From DATKDU01 sp035512595 (GTDB lineage Bacteria > Planctomycetota > Planctomycetia > Pirellulales > Pirellulaceae): a stretch of DNA of 26,010 nucleotides. The notes under the pieces are model-generated. The model was not told where the DNA came from. It did no database searches and saw only the letters and a program-made list of their open reading frames with translations. The first letter of the stretch is position 1. Each line of letters opens with the position of its first letter. The stretch covers positions 1-26,010 of the forward strand of contig DATKDU010000397.1 of the NCBI GenBank assembly GCA_035512595.1, read 5' to 3'. Below are positions 14,506 through 23,680 of this stretch, in pieces. A program made the position numbers and the translations under genes.

Positions 14506-17500
14506 ATGTTGCCGCCCCCCATCGCACGCCGCCGCTCGTCTCGTTCCCAGGACCTCCGGAAGAAGCAGCAGCGGAGGCTGCTCTTGGAGCACCTGGAGGA
14601 ACGTCGCGTTTTGGCGGCACAGGTGACGATTGCCGTCGCTCCCGCTTCGGTCACCGAAGATGGTGCGGCCAATCTGGTTTACACGCTCACGCGGTCCGAC
14701 ACGTCCGCCGGTGCGCTCCCGGTCAACGTGACCTTCAGCGGCACTGCCGTGGAAGGGTTTGACTATGACCAAACCGGGGCCAGCGGGGCGGGGACGAGCA
14801 AGACGGTGACCTTTGGCGCGGCGGCGACGACCGCCTCGATCACGGTCGATCCGACGACCGATCTGGGCTTTGAGCCGAACGAAACGGTCGTGGTGACCGT
14901 CGAGCCGGGGGATGATTACACCGTGGGTGGAGCCGACGAAGCTACCGGAACCATCAACAACGACGACGTTCCGCAGGCCACGCTCGATGGGGACGGCAAC
15001 CTGCTGTTTGAGGACGTCACTCCCGGCGGCCGCAACGACACGCTCACCGTTTCGATCAGCGGCGGCAATCTGATCCTCTTCGATCCCAATCATCTGGTCG
15101 GCGCCGACGTTCCGGGGGCGTTCCATAGCGCCGATCAGCACACGGTCACGATTCCGCTGGCGTCGATCACCGGCTCCAAGCTGATCTTCAATACGGGCGC
15201 CGGCAACGATGAACTGACCATCGACCTCGGCACGCTTGACAAAAACATCGAATTCCACGGCGGCGACGATACGGACACGCTCCGCTTCACGGGCGGCGCG
15301 CTCACCTCGCTGGTCTACGACGCCAGCGGCACCAACGCCGGCCAGTTGACGCTCAACGGAACGCGCACGGTCGTTTTCACCGGCCTTGAGCCGATTGTGT
15401 TTGACGCCACGGTCACTGCGCAAAACGTGACAATCAACGTCGATCCGGCGAACAATTTCCCGACGGACACCATCGGCACCGAGTTCACCAGCGTCGCCGC
15501 CGGCATCACCCGCGCGACGTTCACCGGCCCGGCCCTGGAAAGCATCGATTTCCCTAATCCGACGCAGACCCTGACGGTCAACGGCGGCTCCGACGATGAC
15601 GACACGATCACCTTCACGTCGCTCGGGGGCGGCTTCGCGGCGGCGATCACCGTCATTGGCGGCGGCGGCAACGACGTGATCAACGTCGATACCACGCTGC
15701 GGGCCGTCTCGCTCACTGCCGAGACGATCAACGTCAACCAGCCGATCGATTCTTCCGCGGCTGCGGGGGGCGCGATTACGCTCATCGGATCGACGATTCG
15801 CCTGGCCGCCAACCTCTCGACCGACGGCGGCAACGTCTCGATCGCCGGCAGCACGGCGGTCGTCATTGCTGCGGCCAACGTCACCATCGACTCCGAGGCC
15901 GGAAACAACAGCGCCGCCGGGGCAGTCACGTTTGCCGGGACGGCGCTGATCCGCGCCAACGCGGCCGCACGCAATCTGACGATCAACACCGACACCTCGG
16001 GCGGCGCAAACGGCCCGGTGACGCTGGCGGCATTCGGCAGCGGCGGCGTGGCGCTCGTCAACAACCTGTCGATCAATGCCGACGATCCGGCGACGGCCGG
16101 TGGAGTCGTGACCATTGGGGCCGACAGCCAGATTGCCGGCACGCTGACGATCACCGGCGGCCAGATTGCTTCCAATGCCCAGTTCACCGCCGGAGCGGCA
16201 ACCACGATCACGCTCGCTTCCGACGCCGCGATCACCGACGGCAACGGCGGCACTCCCAACTTCATCGCAACTGCGGGCAGTTTGACGGCGACGGCGGCAT
16301 CGAATATCAGTCTCGACGTCAGGCTCGCGACTTTAGGTGCGGTCTCCGTCACCGGCGTCAGCGGCAACATCGACATTGCGGGAACCAGCCCCCTGACGGT
16401 CGCCGCGCCTCAAACGGCTCCGGGCAACATTACCTTGACGGCCAGCAACAGCAACGCGGCGGGCGACAACCTGACGATCTCCGCCAACGTCACCAGCACC
16501 GGCGGCGGCACGATTCAGCTTCAGGCGGGAGACGACATCCTGCACACCGCGGGGACGATCAGCACCTCGGCACTGGTCCGCTTCACCGCCGACAACGAAG
16601 GGGGCGGCGTGGCCGACGGCGACCGCGGCAGCATTACGCAAAGCGGCGGCGAACTCCTGGCCGGCCAAGCCGTCTTCCGCGCTTTCGGAGCCGTCAACTA
16701 CGCCTCCGCCACCAATAACGTCGGCAATCTGGCCGCCGTGCTGACCGGAAACATCGCCGGCGCGGACGATTTTGAGTATCGCGATGCGGACGGCCTGTTC
16801 ATCACCACGGTGGACGGCATCAGCGGCATTACAACGGCCGGCGGCGATGCGACCGTGTGTGCCGGGAACACGATCACCCTGCTCGACGGCATCAACGCCG
16901 GCTTGGGGACCGTTCGCCTTCAAACCGAGCCCACGGGGCACATCTTCGGCACGGGGGCAATCGTCGCCTTCGCGCTGGGAGCGAGCGCCGCTCAAAACGT
17001 CGAGTTGCTAGGTGCGAACAACGTCAGCGTTCTCCAAGGGAGCGCCGGAGGCTTCTTTGCCTTTCTCAATCTTGGCAGCCTGACGATTGGCTCCGTGACC
17101 GATTCCGGCTGTTACACCGGCGGCGGAAGCGGCGTATCCAGCATCGACTTCGAGATCTGTCTGCTTAATGGCGATTTGACGATTGCCGCCCCGATTACTG
17201 TCAGCAATGCGATTCGGTTGCAAGCCGACAGCGGCAGCATTGGCCAGACCGCCGCGGGCGTCCTCAGTGGCGACCGGCTCGGCGCTCGCGCCGCTAGAAA
17301 CATCGATCTGGATGAAGCCCTCAATCAGATCGATCTGGTCTTCTCCGCCGAATCAGACACGGCGGGGGCCGTCGAGTTCCGGGATGCCGGCGGTTTTGAC
17401 ATCGGCGCGGTTGGCAGCGGGTTCTGCTTCGTGGCCACCGTTGGCATTCAGTCGGTCACCGGCGCGGTGACGCTTTCGAGCACCGGCCCGGTAACCCAGA

Positions 17501-20500
17501 GCAACCCGATTCTGGCCCCGGCCCTCCAGTTGCGCGGCGACGGTTCTTACACGCTACCCATGGCCACCAATGATGTGGACACTCTGGCCGCCAATACTAA
17601 CAACTCAATCAGCTTCCGCGATGACGATGACCTGATTATCGGAACCGTCAACGGGCTGACGCTTTCGACCAGCGGTATCACGACCAGCGGCGCGACCAGC
17701 CACGTTGCCCTGCAAATGGATACCAGCCTGCAAATCAATCAACTCATCAACGCCACCGGCGCGGCGACGACGATCGTCGGCATCGTCGCCGGTACGACCG
17801 TCGATCAGATTGCAACTGCACCCATCATCGCGGGAGAGCTGGGAATCATCGCCGGCGGCGCTGTAACTCTCTGCGATGGCCCCAACAACGTCAACCAACT
17901 GGCGGTGCAAACCACAGGCGATCTGATCGAATTCAGCGAGATCAACGGCTTTGCCATCGATGCGGTCGCCCCCTTTGGAGTGTTCACCGGCTTCACTGGA
18001 CTGGAATCGGCCGGCGGCAACATCAATTTGCGGACCATCGCCGGCAATCTGGCGGTCAATGAGGAAATGGATGCCCTCCTCGGCGAGATTCGCCTGCGCA
18101 TCGCCGGATCGGCAGCGCAAGATAATGACGGCACTGTGTTCGCCAGCGCCTTGGGGGTCCAGGCCGGCGGCTCCGTCGATTTCCACCAGGCGGGAAATAA
18201 CGTCGGCGTTCTTTCGGGCACGAGCGGCGGCAGCTTCCACTACTTCGACGTGGACGAGCTAACCATCCAGTCGGTCGCTGCTGGCGGGGACTGCGGCTTC
18301 ACCGGCACGACCGGGCTGATCTCCGGCGGCGACATTCTCGTCACCGTCGATGACACGGCTGCCAGCGGCGAGGACCTCAATGTCGTTGAGGATGTGACTG
18401 CCGCCGGCAACGTCACCCTCCGATTTGGCGACGACTTCCTGCTCGAAACGGGCAACTCGATCAACGCCGGCATCGACATTCTCCTCGAGGGAGATACGGG
18501 AGGCGCTATCGATGCCGCCGGAACGACGATCACGATCCTCGGCACGACCGGCCTCATCAACCCTGGCGACGATCCGAGCGAAACAGCCACGATCCGCGGC
18601 AACGTCAATAGCGATCTGTTCCTCATCAATCCGCAGCGACTGGCCGAGGGGAACGTATTCGTCCTCGAAGGGAATGCCGGCAGCGATCGCTTCCGGCTGG
18701 AATATGCCGCCGACTACGACGGCCCGGCGGCGCTCGTCACCAGCCTGACGATCGACGGCGGCGTCGGCGATGCCGACGTGATCGACCTCGACCAATCGGC
18801 CGACACGCTCCCCCGCAAGCGGCAGTTCGCCTACATCGACACGGGGGACGGCCTGAACACCAACCTCGTGACCGACATCGGCCCCGGGGGGATTTTCGAC
18901 AATACGAACAACCTCGGCATTCGCATCCGCGAGATGGACCAGTATGTGGTCCGTGCCGGCAACGGTGTGGATGAGCTGGACCAGCTCATCATCGTCGGGC
19001 TGCCGGGAGCGTCGAACGAAATCACGGTGGGCAACATTGCCCACGGCGGAAATGCCGACCCGCTTGACGATCTGCCCGTCAGCCCCAACCGTTTCGGCAC
19101 CAGCGGCAGCGAACTGTTGCGCGTGGTGGGCGGGACCGGGGTGGATACGATCATCATCGACGTCAAGCGGGATTTCGATCCGCTCGTGGCGGAGGAGAGC
19201 AACGTCCAGTTCAACATTCTGGAAGGTCTGGGGGGCCAAAGCGCCGATCCCCTGGCGGACGGCGAGCTGCTGGAAGGGAGCACTGACATTCCCAACCTGT
19301 TCTTCGGCGCCGGCGACTCGAGTCCCCTCATCGGGCACTTTGGCTCGGTCGGCCCGGTGGGCCAGGTTCCGCAGCGTGCCCGCATCTTTGGTGGCACGGG
19401 GAATAACGATCTGCTGAACAACATTGACGACTTTGTGTTTCCGGATCATCGCCGGGACATCGATGCCAGCGGCGTCGCACAGGCTCCGGTCCTCGTTCCC
19501 GGCGGAGACTTCCGCGACATCCTCATCGCCGCCGGCACGACCGTCGTTTCCTTCGGCACGCATGACCGCCTGGCGCAAAACGCGGCCCTCCAGACGGGTT
19601 GCGGCCAGGTCGTCCTGTTCTTCAACGGCTCGGAATTGGACGTCTGTAGCTGGCTCACCGCCCGCTTCCCCGGCCCCGGCGAGTTGGGCGACATTACCGG
19701 CGGCGCTGGCAACCCCAACAGTGCCGAGGCCCTGGTCAGCGCGTTCGATCATCGCTTCCTGGAAAGCCCGGGCCTGCCGGGCCCCAGTGGTGGTGGCGGC
19801 GGAGGAGGAGGCGGTGGCGGCGGCGGTGGCGGCGGTGGAACGAACCCGCCGCTAGTGGCGTTTGTCGCACCCCCCAACGTCAACGTCGGCGATGTCATCC
19901 AGCTCAATGCGGCCGCCTCCGATCCGGATGATGTCAACGAGCCTCTGAAATTCGTGTGGACGGTCACCGATCCGCTGGGGGGCCAGTTCGCTCTGACGGG
20001 TCCATCCCCCAGCTTCATCGCCCGCATTCAAGGGACGTACACCTTCGATCTGGTGGTGACCGACGATACGGGGCTTTCGACGCCCGCGTCCGATACCACC
20101 GACGCCCTGCCGGTCGCTGCCAACGACGTGACGGCCGCCGTCGCCGCCGGCAAGCTGACGATCACCGGCAACGCCAGCGCCAACGACCTGCTCATTCAGC
20201 TCGGCACCGGCGGAACCAACACGGTCAGCATCACGGGCCGCAACGGCACGTTCGTCAACGGCGTGACCGACGTCGCCATTCCCTTCGCCGGCTTGAGCAA
20301 GGGGATCAACGTCCTCCTGGGAGACGGCGCTGACCTGGTCGAGATCGTCGGCGCCAACTTCAAGAGGCCGATCCGCATCGACGGCAATCTGGGAGACGAC
20401 CTGTACAAGATCGGCAGCAAGAATGCCAGGCTGACGATCGTTGATTCCGCCGGCAGCGACGAGCTTGACTTGTCGGCCATGACCGCGGCCGCGCGAGTCA

Positions 20501-21165
20501 ACCTGGGTACGACCGTTAATCAGACCCTTGGCGCAGGCAACACGCTCAAGCTGCAAGGGACGCTGGAGAACCTGGTCGGCACCAACTTCGGCGACCGGTT
20601 GATCGGCAACGGCGCGGACAACAAGATCTTCGGCCGCGGCGGAAACGACACGATCTATGGCCGCGGCGGGAACGACGTCCTCGACGGGGGCGACGGAGCC
20701 GACCTGCTCTACGGCGAAGCTGGAAACGATCAACTCTTTGGCGGCAACGGCAACGACAAACTCCGCGGCGGATCCGGCAGCGACCTGCTCCTGGGAGGCG
20801 CCGGCAACGACCAGTTGTGGGGAGACGTGGGACGCGACCTGCTCATCGGCGGGCTCGGAACCGACACCCTGCGCGGCGGCAATGACGATGATATCCTCGT
20901 TGGCAACTCGACGCAGCATGACGAATACGCCATCGCGCTGTTGGCGATCCTGTCGGAATGGAGAACCGTCGGGCCGACTGCTGGCCGCGCCGCCGCGATT
21001 CGCATCGGCCAGACCGACGGGAACTTCGCCCTCAACCTGGACAAAACCCCCAGCGACGGCGCTGTGGACCAACTCTATGGCGAATCGAGCAACGACTGGT
21101 TCCTGGCTGCCGGCGGCGACAAGCTCCGCGACTTCAAAGCGGGGATCGACGTGAAGGACGCGTAG
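14506..21165 (+). CDS. Giant LEPR-type surface protein with Calx-beta, repeat, PKD-like and RTX regions
   Basis: Read from the ATG at 14506 the protein has 2,219 residues. This start puts the basic segment and LEHLEERRVLA (about 27-37), a planctomycete LEPR-like export motif, at the N-terminus as usual; the in-frame ATG at 14248 would bury it. Residues about 39-155 are a Calx-beta-type domain (VTEDGAANLVYTLTR ... GFEPNETVVVTV ... GTINNDD). A long Gly/Asn/Thr-rich beta-helix-like region follows, including about six repeats of roughly 100 residues near 735-1330. Then come a Gly17 linker (nt 19789-19839), a PKD/Ig-like domain (about 1780-1865), and RTX calcium-binding repeats (GGNDxLxGG type, about 2028-2135). 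It ends DWFLAAGGDKLRDFKAGIDV, a closing segment common to such proteins. The likely role is a secreted, Ca2+-stabilised surface or adhesion protein. Confidence 0.88.
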   Translation: MLPPPIARRRSSRSQDLRKKQQRRLLLEHLEERRVLAAQVTIAVAPASVTEDGAANLVYTLTRSDTSAGALPVNVTFSGTAVEGFDYDQTGASGAGTSKTVTFGAAATTASITVDPTTDLGFEPNETVVVTVEPGDDYTVGGADEATGTINNDDVPQATLDGDGNLLFEDVTPGGRNDTLTVSISGGNLILFDPNHLVGADVPGAFHSADQHTVTIPLASITGSKLIFNTGAGNDELTIDLGTLDKNIEFHGGDDTDTLRFTGGALTSLVYDASGTNAGQLTLNGTRTVVFTGLEPIVFDATVTAQNVTINVDPANNFPTDTIGTEFTSVAAGITRATFTGPALESIDFPNPTQTLTVNGGSDDDDTITFTSLGGGFAAAITVIGGGGNDVINVDTTLRAVSLTAETINVNQPIDSSAAAGGAITLIGSTIRLAANLSTDGGNVSIAGSTAVVIAAANVTIDSEAGNNSAAGAVTFAGTALIRANAAARNLTINTDTSGGANGPVTLAAFGSGGVALVNNLSINADDPATAGGVVTIGADSQIAGTLTITGGQIASNAQFTAGAATTITLASDAAITDGNGGTPNFIATAGSLTATAASNISLDVRLATLGAVSVTGVSGNIDIAGTSPLTVAAPQTAPGNITLTASNSNAAGDNLTISANVTSTGGGTIQLQAGDDILHTAGTISTSALVRFTADNEGGGVADGDRGSITQSGGELLAGQAVFRAFGAVNYASATNNVGNLAAVLTGNIAGADDFEYRDADGLFITTVDGISGITTAGGDATVCAGNTITLLDGINAGLGTVRLQTEPTGHIFGTGAIVAFALGASAAQNVELLGANNVSVLQGSAGGFFAFLNLGSLTIGSVTDSGCYTGGGSGVSSIDFEICLLNGDLTIAAPITVSNAIRLQADSGSIGQTAAGVLSGDRLGARAARNIDLDEALNQIDLVFSAESDTAGAVEFRDAGGFDIGAVGSGFCFVATVGIQSVTGAVTLSSTGPVTQSNPILAPALQLRGDGSYTLPMATNDVDTLAANTNNSISFRDDDDLIIGTVNGLTLSTSGITTSGATSHVALQMDTSLQINQLINATGAATTIVGIVAGTTVDQIATAPIIAGELGIIAGGAVTLCDGPNNVNQLAVQTTGDLIEFSEINGFAIDAVAPFGVFTGFTGLESAGGNINLRTIAGNLAVNEEMDALLGEIRLRIAGSAAQDNDGTVFASALGVQAGGSVDFHQAGNNVGVLSGTSGGSFHYFDVDELTIQSVAAGGDCGFTGTTGLISGGDILVTVDDTAASGEDLNVVEDVTAAGNVTLRFGDDFLLETGNSINAGIDILLEGDTGGAIDAAGTTITILGTTGLINPGDDPSETATIRGNVNSDLFLINPQRLAEGNVFVLEGNAGSDRFRLEYAADYDGPAALVTSLTIDGGVGDADVIDLDQSADTLPRKRQFAYIDTGDGLNTNLVTDIGPGGIFDNTNNLGIRIREMDQYVVRAGNGVDELDQLIIVGLPGASNEITVGNIAHGGNADPLDDLPVSPNRFGTSGSELLRVVGGTGVDTIIIDVKRDFDPLVAEESNVQFNILEGLGGQSADPLADGELLEGSTDIPNLFFGAGDSSPLIGHFGSVGPVGQVPQRARIFGGTGNNDLLNNIDDFVFPDHRRDIDASGVAQAPVLVPGGDFRDILIAAGTTVVSFGTHDRLAQNAALQTGCGQVVLFFNGSELDVCSWLTARFPGPGELGDITGGAGNPNSAEALVSAFDHRFLESPGLPGPSGGGGGGGGGGGGGGGGGTNPPLVAFVAPPNVNVGDVIQLNAAASDPDDVNEPLKFVWTVTDPLGGQFALTGPSPSFIARIQGTYTFDLVVTDDTGLSTPASDTTDALPVAANDVTAAVAAGKLTITGNASANDLLIQLGTGGTNTVSITGRNGTFVNGVTDVAIPFAGLSKGINVLLGDGADLVEIVGANFKRPIRIDGNLGDDLYKIGSKNARLTIVDSAGSDELDLSAMTAAARVNLGTTVNQTLGAGNTLKLQGTLENLVGTNFGDRLIGNGADNKIFGRGGNDTIYGRGGNDVLDGGDGADLLYGEAGNDQLFGGNGNDKLRGGSGSDLLLGGAGNDQLWGDVGRDLLIGGLGTDTLRGGNDDDILVGNSTQHDEYAIALLAILSEWRTVGPTAGRAAAIRIGQTDGNFALNLDKTPSDGAVDQLYGESSNDWFLAAGGDKLRDFKAGIDVKDA
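16711..18500 (+). repeat. Six tandem ~100-residue protein repeats
   Basis: Each unit contains N-[NQD]-V-x-x-L, an F-x-D/F-x-x-L-x-I-x-x-V strand, a G-I segment and a G-x-I-x-L/L-x-I-x-x-x-I run. The NNV-like anchors fall near 16711, 17016, 17319, 17566, 17881 and 18190, giving spacings of about 245-315 bp. DNA identity between units is low, so they are old. Confidence 0.6.
19789..19839 (+). repeat. Poly-glycine (Gly17) linker, GGN codon run
   Basis: Seventeen consecutive glycine codons of mixed GGC/GGA/GGT usage separate the beta-helical part from the PKD-like domain. Mixed codons suggest the glycines, rather than a recent slippage event, are maintained. Confidence 0.9.
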
Positions 21166-21322
21166 GACTCGCTGCTTTCGGTGACCCGCAGGTGCCCTCT
21201 TTCACAACGACCTGTCCCGCGTTAGTGGCGGCACCTTTCCGCTCTACATCCGGATTGGTCGCTACCAGCTTTTCGTACAACTCCAGCTTGTCGGCCGATA
21301 AAGTCGGAGGTGCTTTGCCCAT
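21134..21322 (-). pseudogene. TfoX/Sxy-like N-terminal fragment, truncated
   Basis: The first 31 residues (SADKLELYEKLVATNPDVERKG) closely resemble the start of small TfoX-N-domain proteins, which I recall as continuing MPYTSVNG-MFSF. Here the similarity ends abruptly at about nt 21230 and the frame stops within the 3' end of the giant gene, so about three quarters of the protein is missing. The family name is from memory; the truncation is inferred. Confidence 0.5.
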
Positions 21323-21684
21323 GGATCACGTTCTCCGATGGCTAACGACAATAGCTCAGCCACAGCCGCCGGTTGACCGTCTGCCAGGTGCACACTGCGA
21401 TCTGTGCGGTGGTGCGGTCCTTGTGGCTTAACGGCCGCGCCGCGCGTGAGTTGCTCTCCCAAGCCGCCGACGAAATCCGCTGGGCGCAATCCAGAAGTGC
21501 GCAAGCTCGTAATAGCCACACCAAAACCACCCGTCGTCGATTGCGTCGTCTGGGCTGGCACCCGCGATTCCATCATGCCTTGAAAGGCGGACTGCACCAT
21601 GAAGACGCTTCCCACCACCATGCCGATGCCGGCAATGACGAGAATCAGCCCCAGAACCAGAATCAAGATGCCGGCGGTTTTCAT
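21262..21684 (-). pseudogene. Small single-TM membrane protein, probably 3'-truncated
   Basis: The frame begins 18 bp after the stop of the ThDP-enzyme gene on the same strand, so it was probably its operon partner. Residues 1-35 form a hydrophobic segment (GILILVLGLILVIAGIGMVV) followed by a short polar region to about residue 50. From nt 21558 leftward the frame is antisense to the transposase remnant and the translation becomes low-quality. The original C-terminus was therefore probably lost to an insertion. Function unknown. Confidence 0.5.
21355..21558 (+). pseudogene. Transposase C-terminal remnant
   Basis: In this frame the translation reads RRLTVCQVHTAICAVVRSLW, then ARELLSQAADEIRWAQSRSA and ARNSHTKTTRRRLRRLG. 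The pattern (QAA..I...Q.RNA.AR.SHTKTTRRRLR.LGI) matches, as I recall it, the C-terminus of a DDE-type transposase group common in planctomycetes and cyanobacteria. The catalytic core, start and extreme C-terminus are absent and no terminal inverted repeats were found, so this is a relic lying between two truncated minus-strand genes. Confidence 0.5.
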
Positions 21685-21702
21685 TTTTAGCTTTCGGGAA
21701 GG

Positions 21703-23439
21703 TTAACCATAATTCAGCCGTGATTGTGCCACCCGGCTGATCGGGACGTCAAACAGAATCGGCCGGTCGTTCGCTTTCCAAGCCGCACTGATCGCGTCGC
21801 ACAACTCGTCCGGCTCTGCGATTCGCCGGGCCTCGACGCCGAATCCTTGCGCCACTTTGACCAGATCGACCTCCGGACCGACCAGGTCGAGACCTTCAAA
21901 GCGCCCTGCCTTGGCCTGCGGCAGATCGAGCCCGCGAGCGCCGATCTTGAGAATTTGATACTGGGCATTGTTGCAGATCACGAACACGACCGGAATTTGA
22001 TAATGGGCCGCGGACCATAGCCCCTGAATGCCGTAGCAGGCGGCCCCTTCCCCCAAGAGTGCGAGCACGGGGCGATCGGGCCAGGCGAGCTTGACGCCGA
22101 TCGACACTCCCAGCCCCCATCCGAGCGCCCAGCCGCGATGGCCGAAGTAGCCGGTGGTGTTTTCGAGCACCCCCAACCGCTCGAACGTGGTGTTGGTCGT
22201 GGTGACCGCTTCTTCGATGACCGCCACTGCCGGCGGGAGGATTTTTGCCAGCGCGCCCATCAATCCCAGCGGCGTTAGCGGCCGCTGGCGGGCCTGCGAT
22301 TCGATTGCCACCTCAAGCTTGCTCCGCGCGAGCAAGGCCTGCTGCCCCAGAGTGACGGCCCGCGCGCGATACTGCTCTTCCTGTTTGGGCGAGATTCGCG
22401 CGGTCAACTCCTGCTTGAGCTCCGCCAGCGACGTCTTCGTCTCGCCGATGACGCCAACTTCCACCGGATAATTCTTGCCGAGCTGGTACGGGTCCTCGTC
22501 GATGTGAACGAGCCGGATGTGCTCGGGGATCGCTCGCGACGGCTCGTAATAGACGTACTGCCGCAGCAGGTCCATGCCCACCACCAGCAGCACGTCGAAT
22601 TCGTTGAGCCGCTCGCGGATTTCAGGCGACCAGAGCGGCAGCCCCTGGGCATTGAGCGGATGATCGCTGGGAAAGGCCAGCCGGCCGTGCGTCGTTCCCG
22701 ACTCGCTGATGACGGGGGCCGCAATCGTCTCGGCGAGTGCCACCAGCTCGCGAACGGCGTCCCGTTCGGTGACGCGGCTGCCGGCGAGGATCGCAGGATT
22801 TGTGGCGTCGAGCAGCACCTGGGCTGCGGCGCGGATCGCTTCCAGCGGTGGCCGCACGCGTGCGTCGGGAATTCGTAGGACAGGTTTGTAACCTGTCTTG
22901 TTTTCTGATTCACTATGGGACAGGTTGAAAACCTGTCCTACTTCTTCCATCTGCACGTCCACCGGCAGCGACAAAAACACAGGCCCCGTCGGCGGCGTCA
23001 GGGCCGCTTGCACGGCCCGCCGCACGGCCTGCGGCAAATCGGCCGCCCGGCGGACTTCGCACGCCCACTTGGTCCAGGGGCGGACGACCCGCTCCATTTC
23101 CCCCCAAAGAATCGGCTCCTCGAACATCAGCCGGCGGTCCTGCTGGCCGGCGGTCACGAGCAGCGGCGTCCCTTCGCGATAGGCGTTGTAGAGCATCCCC
23201 ATCGCGTTCCCCAGCCCGCAGCTAATATGCAGGTTCACGACCCCCAGCTTGCGCGACGCCATCGCGTACCCGTCGGCCATCGCCATCACCGGCACTTCCT
23301 GAAGTCCCAGGATGTACTGGAATCGCTGATCGGTCACCAGCGCGTCGTTGAGCGGCAATTCGGTCGTCCCCGGATTGCCGAAGAGATACTTCACGTCGCA
23401 GCCGGCAAGCAAGTCGAGAAAGGTTTGAATTCCGTTCAT
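21703..23439 (-). CDS. ThDP-dependent decarboxylase, benzoylformate-decarboxylase-like
   Basis: This is a 578-aa enzyme from the ATG at 23439; the frame is open further upstream, but only through repeat DNA (23440-23660). The PYR domain has LFGNPGTTELPL (19-30), the ThDP-activating Glu48 (LQE), and NLHISCG with His71, equivalent to the catalytic His70 of Pseudomonas benzoylformate decarboxylase. TAGQQDRR follows. The PP domain has the ThDP/Mg motif as GEG...NN (463-491), with Glu replacing the usual Asp of GDG. Overall similarity is higher to benzoylformate decarboxylase (MdlC) than to acetolactate synthase, but the substrate is not certain. Residues about 167-189 (VGQVFNLSHSESENKTGYKP and following) are a translated palindromic repeat at the junction of the PYR and middle domains. 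A small membrane-protein gene follows by 18 bp. Confidence 0.87.
   Translation of the reverse strand: MNGIQTFLDLLAGCDVKYLFGNPGTTELPLNDALVTDQRFQYILGLQEVPVMAMADGYAMASRKLGVVNLHISCGLGNAMGMLYNAYREGTPLLVTAGQQDRRLMFEEPILWGEMERVVRPWTKWACEVRRAADLPQAVRRAVQAALTPPTGPVFLSLPVDVQMEEVGQVFNLSHSESENKTGYKPVLRIPDARVRPPLEAIRAAAQVLLDATNPAILAGSRVTERDAVRELVALAETIAAPVISESGTTHGRLAFPSDHPLNAQGLPLWSPEIRERLNEFDVLLVVGMDLLRQYVYYEPSRAIPEHIRLVHIDEDPYQLGKNYPVEVGVIGETKTSLAELKQELTARISPKQEEQYRARAVTLGQQALLARSKLEVAIESQARQRPLTPLGLMGALAKILPPAVAVIEEAVTTTNTTFERLGVLENTTGYFGHRGWALGWGLGVSIGVKLAWPDRPVLALLGEGAACYGIQGLWSAAHYQIPVVFVICNNAQYQILKIGARGLDLPQAKAGRFEGLDLVGPEVDLVKVAQGFGVEARRIAEPDELCDAISAAWKANDRPILFDVPISRVAQSRLNYG
22875..22941 (-). 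repeat. Palindromic repeat (full element) embedded in the ThDP-enzyme gene
   Basis: Two hairpins, GTAGGACAGGTT-tgt-AACCTGTC and GACAGGTT-gaa-AACCTGTCCTAC, are joined by a 21-nt spacer containing TTGTTTTC. The outer 12 nt are perfect inverted repeats. Translated on the minus strand it gives VGQVFNLS ... ENKTGYKPVLR in frame, with no stop. It shares its core with the half element in larB (398-439). Confidence 0.85.
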
Positions 23440-23464
23440 GCTGGCGATTGTATCGCGCGAGAGA

Positions 23465-23658
23465 GAGGTCAGAGAGCAGAGGGGAGAAAGCGGAGAGCAG
23501 AGAGCAGAGCAGAGGTCAGAATGCTGGGTGTCGAGTGCGGCGTCGGTGTCGCGGCGCTTGGTACCGAGTACCCTGTACTTTGTACTCAGTGCCGGAACCC
23601 AAACGTCCGGACACCTGCTTTCTGCTCTCTGACCTCCGACCTCTGACCTCCGACCTCC
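23465..23658. repeat. Composite repeat: long inverted repeat with 7-bp tandem units
   Basis: GAGGTCAGAGAGCAGA at 23465-23480 is the exact reverse complement of 23621-23636. Between the arms are AGAGCAG-type purine runs and a GGTACCGAGTACC / GTACTTTGTACT palindromic patch (about 23560-23590). The right arm runs into four 7-bp units GACCTC[CT] at 23631-23658. It fills the divergent gap between the ThDP-enzyme and DUF423 genes. Confidence 0.75.
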
Positions 23659-23662
23659 GCGA

Positions 23663-23680
23663 TATAATCCCCTCAAGGAG
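23663..23680 (+). promoter_or_regulatory. TATAAT box and AAGGAG ribosome site for the DUF423 gene
   Basis: TATAAT at 23663-23668 within cgcgatataat is followed by AAGGAG at 23675-23680, 7 nt before the TTG start at 23688. No clear -35 was found. The strong SD decides the TTG start, since no ATG lies nearby. Confidence 0.5.

Noticed and set aside
18259..19752. 497-codon minus-strand frame, and similar ones at 14251-15423 and 19852-21072
   Set aside because: They are antisense to the giant surface protein and mirror its repetitive composition.
23440..23676. 79-codon upstream extension of the ThDP enzyme
   Set aside because: It is translated repeat DNA. The enzyme family starts at MNGIQTFLDLL.
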